Below, one piece after another: positions 10,474-19,071 of a DNA stretch of 64,000 bases. Made by a program: the position numbers and the translations under genes. Positions within the stretch are counted from its first letter, which is position 1; each line of letters starts with the position of its first letter. Below the pieces are notes generated by a model, which saw nothing but the letters and a program-made list of their open reading frames with translations, did not search any database and had not been told where the DNA came from. The stretch covers positions 62,001 to 126,000 of the forward strand of contig NZ_JACHKA010000001.1 of assembly GCF_014203955.1 (NCBI RefSeq), written 5' to 3'. The stretch comes from Sphingobium lignivorans. GTDB taxonomy: Bacteria > Pseudomonadota > Alphaproteobacteria > Sphingomonadales > Sphingomonadaceae.

Positions 10474-12471
10474 ATGACAGAGGACGCAGAAGGCCTCGAC
10501 GACAGCGTCGATGAGCTGCCTCGCTGGCGGCGGTGGGTGCCTTTTGTGCTTGCCGTGGTCTTCGCGATCGCGCTGGGCTGCCTCATCTATCTCGCCGGCC
10601 ATGCGGCCGACCTGCGCGACCGGGCCATCGCGCTGCAGCGCCACAGCTACCAGGTCATGCTTCAGGCCAAGACGGTCGAAGCCCGGATCGGCAGCGCCGA
10701 GACGCTGCTGGCCCGCTACGTCATCAGCCATGATGCGGCGGTTGGCCGGCAGTTTCAGGACGAGTGGGGCACCGCCATGCGCGAGCTGGTGGCCCTGGAG
10801 CGCTCCACACGTGGCAACGCGCGCCAGAGCGCGGCCGTAGCGCGATTGCGCGCGGCGATGACCGATCGCGGATCGACCCTGACCGAGATCGCATTGCGGG
10901 TCCGCTATCAGCAGTCGCTCGGCGCGCTGGGGCAGCTGGAGGCAACCCGCAAGGAAGCATCGGTCCGCACCATCGCCGATGCGCTCAAGACGATCGCCGA
11001 TCTCGCGGAGGCCGAGCGCGCGCGTCACAATGTTCAAGTCGACCAGTCGCAGTCGCGCGTGAACCGCCTCAACGACAGCTACAGCGTGATCGGGCTGGGC
11101 CTGTTCCTCGCGGCGATCGGGGCGCTCTGGTTTGCCAACGCCGCGCTCAATGAGCGGCGTTATGCGCGTCGCCTTGCCGCCGCCGAAGCGGCCCGCGTCG
11201 ATAATCTTGAAGCGGCAGTTCTCCAGCGGACAGAAGAGCTGCGCGAGGCCAATGCCAAGCTCTACCGGGAAATGGAGGAGCGCATACAGGCCGAGCAGAG
11301 CCTGCGCCAGCTTCAGAAAATGGAAGCTCTCGGCAAGCTCACTGGCGGCATCGCGCATGATTTCAACAATATGCTCGCGGTCGTCGTCGGCGGGATCGAT
11401 GTCGCCCGGCGGCAGATGGGCAAGGATCCGGAAAAGGCGATCACGCATCTGGACAGCGCGATCGAGGGCGCCAACCATGCCGCGGCTCTGATCGAGCGCT
11501 TGCTTGCCTTCGCCCGCGCGGAACCCCTGCTTCCCGATCAGGTGGACATCGACAGGCTGATCGCGGGAATGGAAGACCTGCTCGCGCGTGCCATCGGCGG
11601 CGGCGTTCGGGTCGAGCTCGCGCTCGATGCCGGGGACTGGCCTGTCTGGGTGGACCGGGCCCAGCTGGAAAGTGCGCTCGTCAACATGGCGATCAATGCG
11701 CGCGACGCCATGGACGGGCGCGGCACGCTGACGATCGCGACCGAACGCCTCACGCTGAAGGAGCAGGAGATCGGCCAGTGCACGGCGGGCGATCATGTCT
11801 GCCTCAGCGTGACCGACACCGGCACGGGCATGACCCCGGACGTGCTGGAGCGGATATTCGAGCCGTTTTTCACGACCAAGGCGATCGGTAAGGGCACCGG
11901 GCTGGGCATGAGCCAGATATTCGGCTTCGTCAGTCAGTGCAGGGGCGCGATCGACATTCGCAGCGCGCCGGGAGAAGGCACCTGCGTCCGGCTCCTGCTG
12001 CCCCGCCTGGCGGAGGGCCAGGGGTTCGGGGCGACATCGCCGAGCGTCGGAGCGTTCGCGCCAGCCGATGCGGCGGGTCCGGCCGGAGGCGGGCTGACCA
12101 TCCTTGTCGTCGAGGATGATCCGCGCGTGCTGCGGTCCACGCTCGCCGCGCTTGCCGCGCTCGGCCATGCGAGCCTGCCCTGCGACCATCCAGGCAAAGC
12201 GGCAGAGCTTCTGGAAGCGCATCCAGACATCGATCTCATCCTGTCGGACGTTCTGATGCCCGACATGTCGGGGCCCGAAATGATCGAGACGCTGGGCGCC
12301 GTCCTGGCCCAACGGCCAGTGATCTTCGTCACCGGCTTTGCCGGCGACAAAGGCATGACCGCGCAGCTTGCGGGCTTCCCCATTCTCCGGAAGCCGTTCA
12401 CCGTGGCTCAGCTTGCGCAAGCCATAGCCGATGCGGCGGCGTCTCCTCACGATGGCAAGGCAGCAGCCTAG
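10474..12471 (+). CDS. Hybrid sensor histidine kinase with C-terminal receiver
   Basis: A 665-residue membrane sensor. Order: TM1 (about 17-41), a periplasmic helical sensor of the CHASE3 kind, TM2 (about 203-225), a coiled coil (about 230-280), a HisKA domain with the phosphoacceptor in GGIAHDFNNMLAVV (about 292-300), an HATPase with NMAINARDAM (N box) and DTGTGM (G1 box), then a receiver with LVVEDD and the phosphoacceptor Asp in LSDVLMPDMSG. No DNA-binding output is fused. It starts 70 bp after spt and precedes lptF, so it may monitor or control envelope lipid status, an inference from position. The partner regulator is not in the window. Confidence 0.9.
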   Translation: MTEDAEGLDDSVDELPRWRRWVPFVLAVVFAIALGCLIYLAGHAADLRDRAIALQRHSYQVMLQAKTVEARIGSAETLLARYVISHDAAVGRQFQDEWGTAMRELVALERSTRGNARQSAAVARLRAAMTDRGSTLTEIALRVRYQQSLGALGQLEATRKEASVRTIADALKTIADLAEAERARHNVQVDQSQSRVNRLNDSYSVIGLGLFLAAIGALWFANAALNERRYARRLAAAEAARVDNLEAAVLQRTEELREANAKLYREMEERIQAEQSLRQLQKMEALGKLTGGIAHDFNNMLAVVVGGIDVARRQMGKDPEKAITHLDSAIEGANHAAALIERLLAFARAEPLLPDQVDIDRLIAGMEDLLARAIGGGVRVELALDAGDWPVWVDRAQLESALVNMAINARDAMDGRGTLTIATERLTLKEQEIGQCTAGDHVCLSVTDTGTGMTPDVLERIFEPFFTTKAIGKGTGLGMSQIFGFVSQCRGAIDIRSAPGEGTCVRLLLPRLAEGQGFGATSPSVGAFAPADAAGPAGGGLTILVVEDDPRVLRSTLAALAALGHASLPCDHPGKAAELLEAHPDIDLILSDVLMPDMSGPEMIETLGAVLAQRPVIFVTGFAGDKGMTAQLAGFPILRKPFTVAQLAQAIADAAASPHDGKAAA

Positions 12472-12699
12472 GATTGATGTGAAATCACCGATTGTCGGCA
12501 ACAGGGCTGGGCCGCGCACTTTCCTCCCGGAACGGGGGAGTGGTTGCGCGCCTTGCCGGCGCGATCCGTCGCGTCGAACCGCCCTGTGGGCCTTTTACGC
12601 GGCATTCGGAGGTTGCGACCTTGCCGGAAGCGCCTTACGGCCAAGGGCCATGTCCGCAGGCCCGCTGGACGAAACAAGAAGGTTTCTGCGAGACTGCCC

Positions 12700-13914
12700 A
12701 TGCTGACCGCACTGGATCGCTACATGGCGCGGTTGATCGCCGTCCCGCTGATCGCGAGCCTGATGATCGCCGCCATGCTGCTCGTGCTGGACAGGATGCA
12801 GCGGCTGTTCGTCTTCGTCGCGACGGAGGGCGGGCCGGTCAGCGTGGTCTGGCGGATGCTGGCCAATCTCCTGCCGGAATATCTTGGGCTCGGTATTCCC
12901 ATCGGCCTCATGCTCGGCATCCTGCTCGCCTTCCGGCGTCTTGCCCTGTCTTCGGAGCTGGACATCCTGCGCGGGGTGGGCCTGTCCTACACCCGCCTCC
13001 TCAAAGTGCCGTACATGTACGCCATCGTGCTGGCGGTTCTCAATCTGGCCATTGTCGGCTTCATTCAGCCGCACAGCAAATATGCCTATGAACGCCTGCG
13101 GTTCGAGTTGCGCTCCGGCGCGCTTGGCGCTTCCATCAAGGTCGGCGAGTTCAATAATCTGGGGGACGGCTTCACGATCCGCATCGAGCAGAGCGCGGAG
13201 GAGGGCAGGCGGCTCACCGGCATTTTCGCGCGGATGCAGAGCGGGAGCGGGCAGTCGCTCGCGGTCACGGCCGCGCGCGGGCAGTTTCTCGCGACGGATG
13301 ACCCGGATACGATCATCCTGCGCCTGACCGAAGGGGTTCTGGTTCACGATTCGCCGAGCTACAATGAGCCGCGAATCCTGTCCTTCTCATCGCACGACCT
13401 GCCGATAGACCTGCCGAAGATCGAGCAGTTCCGCACGCGTGGAGACGGTGACGTGGAGCTGAGCCTGCCGGAGTTGTTCAAGGCAGGCCTTTCCAGCGCC
13501 AATACACCCCTCGACCGGGCCAAGGCCTGGTCCAATTTCAATTTCCGGGTGGTGGAAGTGGCGATGATGCTGCTGCTGCCCCTTGCGGCTGTCGCTTTTG
13601 CGATTCCACCTAAGCGGTCCACGTCGGCGCTTGGCGTCTTCCTGTCGATCGTCTTCATCGTGACTTATCACAAGATCAACCAGTATGCGGAATCCGTGGG
13701 CGCGTTGGGCCGGCTCGATCCCTTCCTCGCACTCTGGGGACCCTTTCTCGTCTTCGCCGGCATCATCGGCTGGATGTATTATCAGACGGCTTATGTGCCC
13801 GGCGGCCAGCCCATCGGTGCCCTCGAGCGTCAGTTCGCCAAGCTGCTCGGCCTGTTCAAGGCCCTCTTCAAGCGGATAGGCAATCGCCGGTACCGCAAGG
13901 CGCACGAGAGTTGA
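12700..13914 (+). CDS. lptF: LPS export system permease LptF
   Basis: A 404-residue inner-membrane permease of the YjgP/YjgQ family. With LptG and the ATPase LptB it extracts a lipid from the inner membrane and feeds it to the periplasmic Lpt bridge. Two or three N-terminal helices are followed by a periplasmic beta-jellyroll (about 130-260) and further helices at the C terminus. The start at 12700 (MLTALDRYMARLIAVPLIA) fits the family; a longer frame from 12544 does not. lptG starts 4 bp after it. In sphingomonads, where glycosphingolipids replace much or all LPS, the cargo may be different. Confidence 0.93.
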   Translation: MLTALDRYMARLIAVPLIASLMIAAMLLVLDRMQRLFVFVATEGGPVSVVWRMLANLLPEYLGLGIPIGLMLGILLAFRRLALSSELDILRGVGLSYTRLLKVPYMYAIVLAVLNLAIVGFIQPHSKYAYERLRFELRSGALGASIKVGEFNNLGDGFTIRIEQSAEEGRRLTGIFARMQSGSGQSLAVTAARGQFLATDDPDTIILRLTEGVLVHDSPSYNEPRILSFSSHDLPIDLPKIEQFRTRGDGDVELSLPELFKAGLSSANTPLDRAKAWSNFNFRVVEVAMMLLLPLAAVAFAIPPKRSTSALGVFLSIVFIVTYHKINQYAESVGALGRLDPFLALWGPFLVFAGIIGWMYYQTAYVPGGQPIGALERQFAKLLGLFKALFKRIGNRRYRKAHES

Positions 13915-13918
13915 CGCC

Positions 13919-15013
13919 ATGTTCCTGAACTTCTTCCCCTCGCGCACGCTCGCCATCTATCTTGTCCGCACCTTCCTGTGGCGATGCTTCGCCATGCTGG
14001 CGATGCTGGTGCTCGTCCTGCAGATGCTCGATCTGTTGAGCGAGGCGGGCGCGGTGCTGGCCTATCCGGGCAATGGCGACGCGGAATTATGGCGTTATGT
14101 CAGCTTGCGCGCGCCGCAGATCATTTCGCGCTTCCTGCCCTTTTCGGTGCTTCTCGGCACGATCATCATGCTTACCACGCTCAACGCCAACAGCGAGGTG
14201 GTGGCCATGAAATCCGGCGGCCTCTCGGCGCACCAGATTCTCGCGCCGCTCATGCTGGCGAGCCTGGGTGTCGCCGCCATCAGCTTCGTGTTCAACGAGC
14301 GGGTCGTGGTGCGGGCCACCGCAACGCTGACCGCGTGGGAGCATGCGAAGTTCGGCCCGATTCCGGCAGATCGCGGCATCAAGTCCAACATCTGGGTTCG
14401 CGACGGCGAGGATCTGATGCGCGCCGGCACCATCACCGGCCGCGGCCGCGCCGTGCGGCTCCAGGACATCGACATCTATGATAGACACGGAGACAAGCTG
14501 ATTTCCGTCATGAATGCCAAGCGCGGCGCCTACACCGGATCGGGCTGGCGGCTGGAGGACGTGCGCGTTTTTGACGTCGTGCGCGGCACCAGCCACGACG
14601 TGGCGACGATGACGGTGGGCAAGGACATCACGCCGGATCAGTTCACACTTTCCTCCGTCGATGCCGACGGCCTCTCCTTCTTGGAACTGCGCGAGTCGAT
14701 CGACACCCTGCGGGAAGCGGGGCGGCCGGTGACTTCGCTGGAAGGCTCGCTCTGGCACAAGATCACCGGCCCGCTGTCCGCGCTGCTCATGCCGCTGCTG
14801 GGCTCGGTCGCGGCGTTCGGCATCGCACGATCGGGCAAGCTGTTCGTGCGCGCGGTCATCGGCATGGCGCTCGGCTTCGCTTTCTTCGTCGCCGATAATT
14901 TCGCGCTCTCGATGGGCAATCTGGGCGTCTATCCGCCGATGCTCGCCGCCTGGGCGCCCTTCCTGCTGTTCCTCTTCGTCGGCGAGGCGGTGCTCATCAC
15001 GACTGAGGAATAG
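13919..15013 (+). CDS. lptG: LPS export system permease LptG
   Basis: A 364-residue partner of LptF, same family and topology: TIYLVRTFLWR-type N-terminal helix, LLGTIIMLTTLNANSEVVAMKSGG (conserved coupling-helix region), a periplasmic jellyroll, and C-terminal helices ending ALGFAFFVADNFALSMGNLGVYPP. The TLNANSEVVA element near residue 83-92 is typical of the site contacting LptB. It lies 4 bp after lptF and is certainly in the same operon. A GC hairpin follows the stop. Confidence 0.93.
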   Translation: MFLNFFPSRTLAIYLVRTFLWRCFAMLAMLVLVLQMLDLLSEAGAVLAYPGNGDAELWRYVSLRAPQIISRFLPFSVLLGTIIMLTTLNANSEVVAMKSGGLSAHQILAPLMLASLGVAAISFVFNERVVVRATATLTAWEHAKFGPIPADRGIKSNIWVRDGEDLMRAGTITGRGRAVRLQDIDIYDRHGDKLISVMNAKRGAYTGSGWRLEDVRVFDVVRGTSHDVATMTVGKDITPDQFTLSSVDADGLSFLELRESIDTLREAGRPVTSLEGSLWHKITGPLSALLMPLLGSVAAFGIARSGKLFVRAVIGMALGFAFFVADNFALSMGNLGVYPPMLAAWAPFLLFLFVGEAVLITTEE

Positions 15014-15030
15014 CCCCCCGGGCGGGGGCT
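15012..15030 (+). terminator. GC hairpin at the lptG stop
   Basis: AGCCCCC at 15012-15018 and GGGGGCT at 15024-15030 form a 7-bp stem with a 5-nt loop that overlaps the lptG TAG stop. There is no T tract, so termination efficiency is doubtful. The remaining 15031-15221 region shows nothing else recognisable. Confidence 0.4.
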
Positions 15031-15221
15031 GACGGCACTCAAGCGGCCCCGCCGGGTTTCCGGCATGACAGATGGAAGGCTTCGCCCCGCCTTCGGCATC
15101 CTCCCTCATCCCAGGGCGTTTTCACTCCACTGGGATAGAGGCTGGAGCCTGTCAACGCAGGCTCAGGCATCGCGCAGGGTGCCTCGAGGCGCGCCTTTGG
15201 ACCGGGGGTGCGGGGAAAGCT

Positions 15222-16313
15222 TTACCCGGCCCGCATGGTGCTGCGCGCGATCTTCGCAACCAGCGGTGCCATGCCGCCATAGCTTGCCTTGCCATAGGTC
15301 GAGCCGTCGCCAAGATGCGCGACGAGGCGGCGATGCGTCTCGCCGAGCGAATGATAAGGCATGCTCGGCAGCAGGTGGTGAAGGGCGTGATAGCGCAGGC
15401 CCACCGGTGCCCAGAGCGCGGCCAGCGGCGCGGGCGGCGGCACGTTGACCGAATCGAGGAACTGCCCCGTCACCGTCATCGGCTCGCCTTCATTCTCCCA
15501 GAGATGGGCGACCAGCGTGCGAAGCTGATTGACCACGGCCACGCACGCGAAGATGACCATTCCGGTCAGCAGCGGGCGCCATCCGAGCAGGAAGATGCTG
15601 GCGACCAGCGTGATGGCCCACAGGCTCGCGCCGGCTTCCTGCCAGGCCCACATGCGGGCGAAATCGCCCTCCGGGGCGCGCCGGCGATAGGCCGGGTTGA
15701 TCGACAGGGCCGAATAGCGCTCCACCACGATCCGCCGCAGCGGCGGAATGATGACGCTCAGCGGCGTCAACACCGCGAAGCGGAAGATCAGTGCCAGCGG
15801 CGCAAGCATCGCCGCGATGATGAAAAGGGGCAGCGACCATGGCTTCATCAGTGCGAGCGGCAGATATTCAGGATCGTCCGCCGTCCCATAGCGCGTCTTG
15901 GCATGATGTTGGGTATGCACGCCTTCATACATGAAGGATGGCACGAGCAGCGGAATGCCGACCATCAGGTTCCACGCCAGCCGGAAACCGGGGAGCGCGC
16001 CCTTGCGGATATGCGTCAGCTCATGGATGAAGCCGACCGCACGGTAAAGCGCGAGCGCGGCGATCACCCCGCCGAGCACGACCGCCCAGCGCTGATCGGC
16101 GAGAATCGCGACCGCAAGGCCGGCATAGCCAGCGAAGGCCGAAGCGAGGAAGTCGGGCCAGTAGATGGCAGCGCGGGCGGTGCCCAGGTCGCGCGTGAGC
16201 TCCACCGCGGCACGCAGCATGGCACTGTCTTCCGGCGTTCTGGCCAATCCCCCGGCAGAGAGCGGGGAAGATGCGGCGTTGCGAGCGTCCATTCTGTTGT
16301 CCATTGCGGTCAT
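15222..16313 (-). CDS. Membrane fatty acid desaturase/hydroxylase family protein
   Basis: A 363-residue integral-membrane di-iron enzyme. Three histidine clusters are visible: FIHELTH, EGVHTQHH, and YHALHHLLPSMPYHSLGETH, the iron ligands of the desaturase/hydroxylase superfamily. About four to six hydrophobic helices lie between them. The substrate and regiochemistry cannot be assigned. It lies between lptG and the ceramide synthase candidate and is divergent from the latter (142 bp apart), which suggests but does not prove a role in modifying sphingoid bases or amide-linked acyl chains, which in sphingomonads can be unsaturated or hydroxylated. Confidence 0.85.
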   Translation of the reverse strand: MTAMDNRMDARNAASSPLSAGGLARTPEDSAMLRAAVELTRDLGTARAAIYWPDFLASAFAGYAGLAVAILADQRWAVVLGGVIAALALYRAVGFIHELTHIRKGALPGFRLAWNLMVGIPLLVPSFMYEGVHTQHHAKTRYGTADDPEYLPLALMKPWSLPLFIIAAMLAPLALIFRFAVLTPLSVIIPPLRRIVVERYSALSINPAYRRRAPEGDFARMWAWQEAGASLWAITLVASIFLLGWRPLLTGMVIFACVAVVNQLRTLVAHLWENEGEPMTVTGQFLDSVNVPPPAPLAALWAPVGLRYHALHHLLPSMPYHSLGETHRRLVAHLGDGSTYGKASYGGMAPLVAKIARSTMRAG

Positions 16314-16455
16314 GACGTCTTCCTATAGGGCAAATGCGAGCAGATCATGGCAGCAATGTGGTTCGTTCCGTCCCGGGCTGGAGAGGTTCGTCCGGCGCGG
16401 GTTGACAAGTCGTCCGCCAGCCCCTCTGTGCTGATCCTTTCAGATTGAGCGTCCG

Positions 16456-17643
16456 ATGCGGGCGCAGGACAAGGGCACGGCCGTGGCGAATGCCGATCTA
16501 GTCATCACACCCGTCTCGGGCAAGGCGGACCTTAAAGATTTCATCGATCTTCCATGGGCGATCTATGCCGATGATCCCAATTGGGTGCCGCCGCTCAAGG
16601 ATGAAGTGCGCAAGCTGCTGACGCCGGGCCACAACCCCTTCCACGAGCATGCGGAGCATTGCTATTTCCTCGCCCGCCGGGGCCGGGAAGTGACCGGGCG
16701 CATCAGCGCGCATATCGATCATCTCGCCCTGTCCATGCCGCCTGAGCAGGGCATGGGGCCGGGTACCGGCAATTTCGGACTGTTCGAGGCGAAGGATGCC
16801 GCGAGCGCGGCCGCACTGATCGGCGCGGCGGAAGGCTGGCTGCGCGCGCAGGGCATGTCCCGCGTGCTCGGGCCGATTTCCCTTTCCATCTGGGAAGAGC
16901 CGGGGCTGCTTGTGAAAGGCTTCGATCATCCTCCCACGGTGATGATGGGCCACGCCAGGCCGGTCTATCAGGAGTGGATCCAGGCCGCCGGCTACACGCC
17001 CGCCAAGACGCTCAACACGTTCGAGCTGGACATCACCCAGGATTTTCCGCCGCTCATCCAGCGCATCGTCCAGTCCGGGGAGCGCAACGAGCGCATCAAT
17101 ATTCGCAAGGTCGACAAGTCGCGCTTCGATTCGGAAGCGGCCATCATCCTTTCGATTCTCAACGACGCCTGGGACCGGAACTGGGGCTTCGTGCCGATCA
17201 CCGACCATGAGGTCGCCCATTTCGGCAAGGAACTGAAGCCGATCGTCCGGGAGGATCTCATCCGCATCGCGGAGCTGGACGGCGAGCCCGTCGCTTTCAT
17301 GATGACCCTGCCCGATCTCAACGAGGCGCTGGCGCCGCTCAACGGCTCGCTGTTGCCCTTCGGTTGGGCGAAGCTGCTCTGGTGGCTGCGCCGGCCGCGG
17401 TGCCGCACGATGCGCGTGCCGCTGATGGGCGTGGTCCAGCGCCTGCAATCATCGCGCATGGCAAGCCAGCTCGCCTTCATGATGATCGAATATATCCGCC
17501 GCGACGCTGTCGTCGAATATGGATCGAGCCGGGGCGAGATCGGCTGGATTCTGGACGACAATCAGGGAATGGTGGCCATCGCCGAGGCGATCGACAGCCG
17601 CATCAACAAGAGCTACGTGATCTACGAGAAGCCACTGGGCTGA
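16456..17643 (+). CDS. GNAT-like acyltransferase; candidate bacterial ceramide synthase (bCerS)
   Basis: A 395-residue soluble protein of the large GNAT-related family marked by FIDLPWAIYADDPNWVPPL near the N terminus, GRISAHID, and VLGPISLSIWEEPGLLVKGF in the middle; the C terminus ends SRINKSYVIYEKPLG. Caulobacter bCerS, which N-acylates 3-ketosphinganine, belongs to the GNAT superfamily and is encoded near spt; this protein fits that description by family and by its position about 6 kb downstream of spt. Direct sequence comparison was not possible here, so the assignment is an inference. An alternative GTG start lies at 16483. Confidence 0.72.
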   Translation: MRAQDKGTAVANADLVITPVSGKADLKDFIDLPWAIYADDPNWVPPLKDEVRKLLTPGHNPFHEHAEHCYFLARRGREVTGRISAHIDHLALSMPPEQGMGPGTGNFGLFEAKDAASAAALIGAAEGWLRAQGMSRVLGPISLSIWEEPGLLVKGFDHPPTVMMGHARPVYQEWIQAAGYTPAKTLNTFELDITQDFPPLIQRIVQSGERNERINIRKVDKSRFDSEAAIILSILNDAWDRNWGFVPITDHEVAHFGKELKPIVREDLIRIAELDGEPVAFMMTLPDLNEALAPLNGSLLPFGWAKLLWWLRRPRCRTMRVPLMGVVQRLQSSRMASQLAFMMIEYIRRDAVVEYGSSRGEIGWILDDNQGMVAIAEAIDSRINKSYVIYEKPLG

Positions 17644-17791
17644 CGGGCGCAGGAGCGGCCCGGTCTGCCGGACCCGTTCACGACGCTTGAGGGGGCCAGC
17701 TTGCTCCCCCGGGTTGCCTTGTGCCGGGGGCTGCCTTGCGCCGGAGGGTGCAGGCAGCGTAGGGATGCCGGTCTCATCAGGGAGTGCCGCG

Positions 17792-18226
17792 ATGCTCAAG
17801 CGACTGACGCCGTCCATTTTCGTCTCGCCCCAGATCGATGTCGGGACCGTCGAGGAAGCCAGGGCGCTGGGTGTCACGCTCATCGTCAACAACCGGCCGG
17901 AAGGCGAATCGCCCGACCAGACGCCGGGTGCGCAGATCGAAGCCGCGGCGCAGGCGGCCGGCATGGACTATGTGGCCATTCCCGTGTCGCACAGCGGCTT
18001 CGCGCCCTGGCAGCTCGATGCGCTGGATGAGGCGCTGGGCGCCAGCGGCGAGGGCAAGGTGCTTTGCTACTGCCGGTCAGGCACGCGCAGCACGCTGCTC
18101 TGGGCCCTTGCCCGGGCGCGGGCCGGCGATGAGCCCGATGCGATCGCGGCGATGGCTCTGGACGCCGGCTATGATGTGACGCCGATCCGCGAGATGATGC
18201 ACGCGCTGGCGGCCGGCACCATCTGA
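17792..18226 (+). CDS. TIGR01244-type sulfur transferase/phosphatase-like protein (DUF442)
   Basis: A 144-residue protein beginning MLKRLTPSIFVSPQIDVGTVEE, with IVNNRPEGESPDQTP and the active-site loop CYCRSGTRSTLLW. The six-residue loop from Cys94 to Arg99 (CRSGTR) has rhodanese geometry (C-x4-R) on a phosphatase-like fold, as in the DUF442 family often linked to sulfide or beta-lactamase-like hydrolases. The start at 17792 has GGGAG 7 bases upstream. It lies alone in the same direction as the bCerS candidate. Physiological substrate unknown. Confidence 0.82.
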   Translation: MLKRLTPSIFVSPQIDVGTVEEARALGVTLIVNNRPEGESPDQTPGAQIEAAAQAAGMDYVAIPVSHSGFAPWQLDALDEALGASGEGKVLCYCRSGTRSTLLWALARARAGDEPDAIAAMALDAGYDVTPIREMMHALAAGTI

Positions 18227-18382
18227 CCTCCGCACACCGGCGGAATCAGCACGAAGTCCCGCAGTCCCGAGGGGTCTGTCGAACGGCGCCTGTGCGCACG
18301 TCGATTGAGGCAGGGTGCGCGAGGATGGTCTTCCCCACGCTCTTCGTGGATCTCAGCAGGATGCCGGCCTGCCGCGCCGGGC

Positions 18383-18784
18383 TCAGAGCGTGGCGCGCAG
18401 GGCGGGCCAGAGCAGCATCGCGATGCCGATGATGCTGACACCGAAGGCCAGCGTGCGGACCACGGGCACGCCAGCCGCGTAGAGCGGCAGGTAGACAATG
18501 CGGGCGCCCAGCCAGAAGACGGCGCCCCATGTCGTCCCGTTGCCCAGCAGGCCGGCAGCCCAGTCGATCAGGATCGCGACCGCGACGATCGGAAAAGTCT
18601 CGAAGAAGTTGGATTGCGCCCGGACCAGACGTCCCACGACAGGGTCGGCGGGCGGCAGCGCTTCATCGCGCGCGCTCATGTTCCACGTCGTGCCATATTG
18701 CCGGGTCTTCACATGCGCGGCCGCGAAGATGTGGATGAGCCCCAGCACGCAGCCCCAGGCGAGTATGGCAAGTTCGATCGGCAT
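18383..18784 (-). CDS. MAPEG family membrane protein
   Basis: A 133-residue protein with four hydrophobic helices and the MAPEG hallmark segments (VKTRQYGTTWNMSARDEA after helix 1, VGRLVRAQSNFFETFPIVAVAILI, GARIVYLPLYAAGVPVVRTLAF). The family includes glutathione-dependent membrane enzymes, but bacterial members like this are uncharacterised. It is monocistronic; the 155-bp gap on its 3' side and the 287-bp gap 18785-19071 between its 5' end and the amtB 3' end contain nothing recognisable. Confidence 0.88.
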   Translation of the reverse strand: MPIELAILAWGCVLGLIHIFAAAHVKTRQYGTTWNMSARDEALPPADPVVGRLVRAQSNFFETFPIVAVAILIDWAAGLLGNGTTWGAVFWLGARIVYLPLYAAGVPVVRTLAFGVSIIGIAMLLWPALRATL

Positions 18785-19071
18785 GAGCAGCTCTCCCGAT
18801 GGCGGTTATGCGCTTCCGGCGGCCACAATGCAAAGCCGGTTCGCATCGCGACCGATGCATCGGCCGACATGTGGTGGCGCAGGTGATCCGGCCGCAGGGC
18901 GCCTTCGCATATGCATGCGCCAGCCCCGGGCCTGAGGCGCAGCGCACGCTCGTAGCAGGAACATCGAATCAAAAAGAGGCCGATGCGCATGGCACCGGCC
19001 CCAGGACTGTTCGCAGGAGGAACATCGTCGGGCCGGGCGGCGCCCCCCGCGGGCCGCCCGGCCAAGTTTGA

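Noticed and set aside
12544-12699. Upstream extension of lptF by 52 codons
   Set aside because: The added residues are Arg/Pro-rich with no family match, and LptF proteins begin at the MLTALDRYMARLIA segment.
16314-16455. GGAAC sequence between the desaturase and bCerS candidate considered as an EcfG stress promoter
   Set aside because: No CGTT element occurs at the required 16-17 nt spacing.
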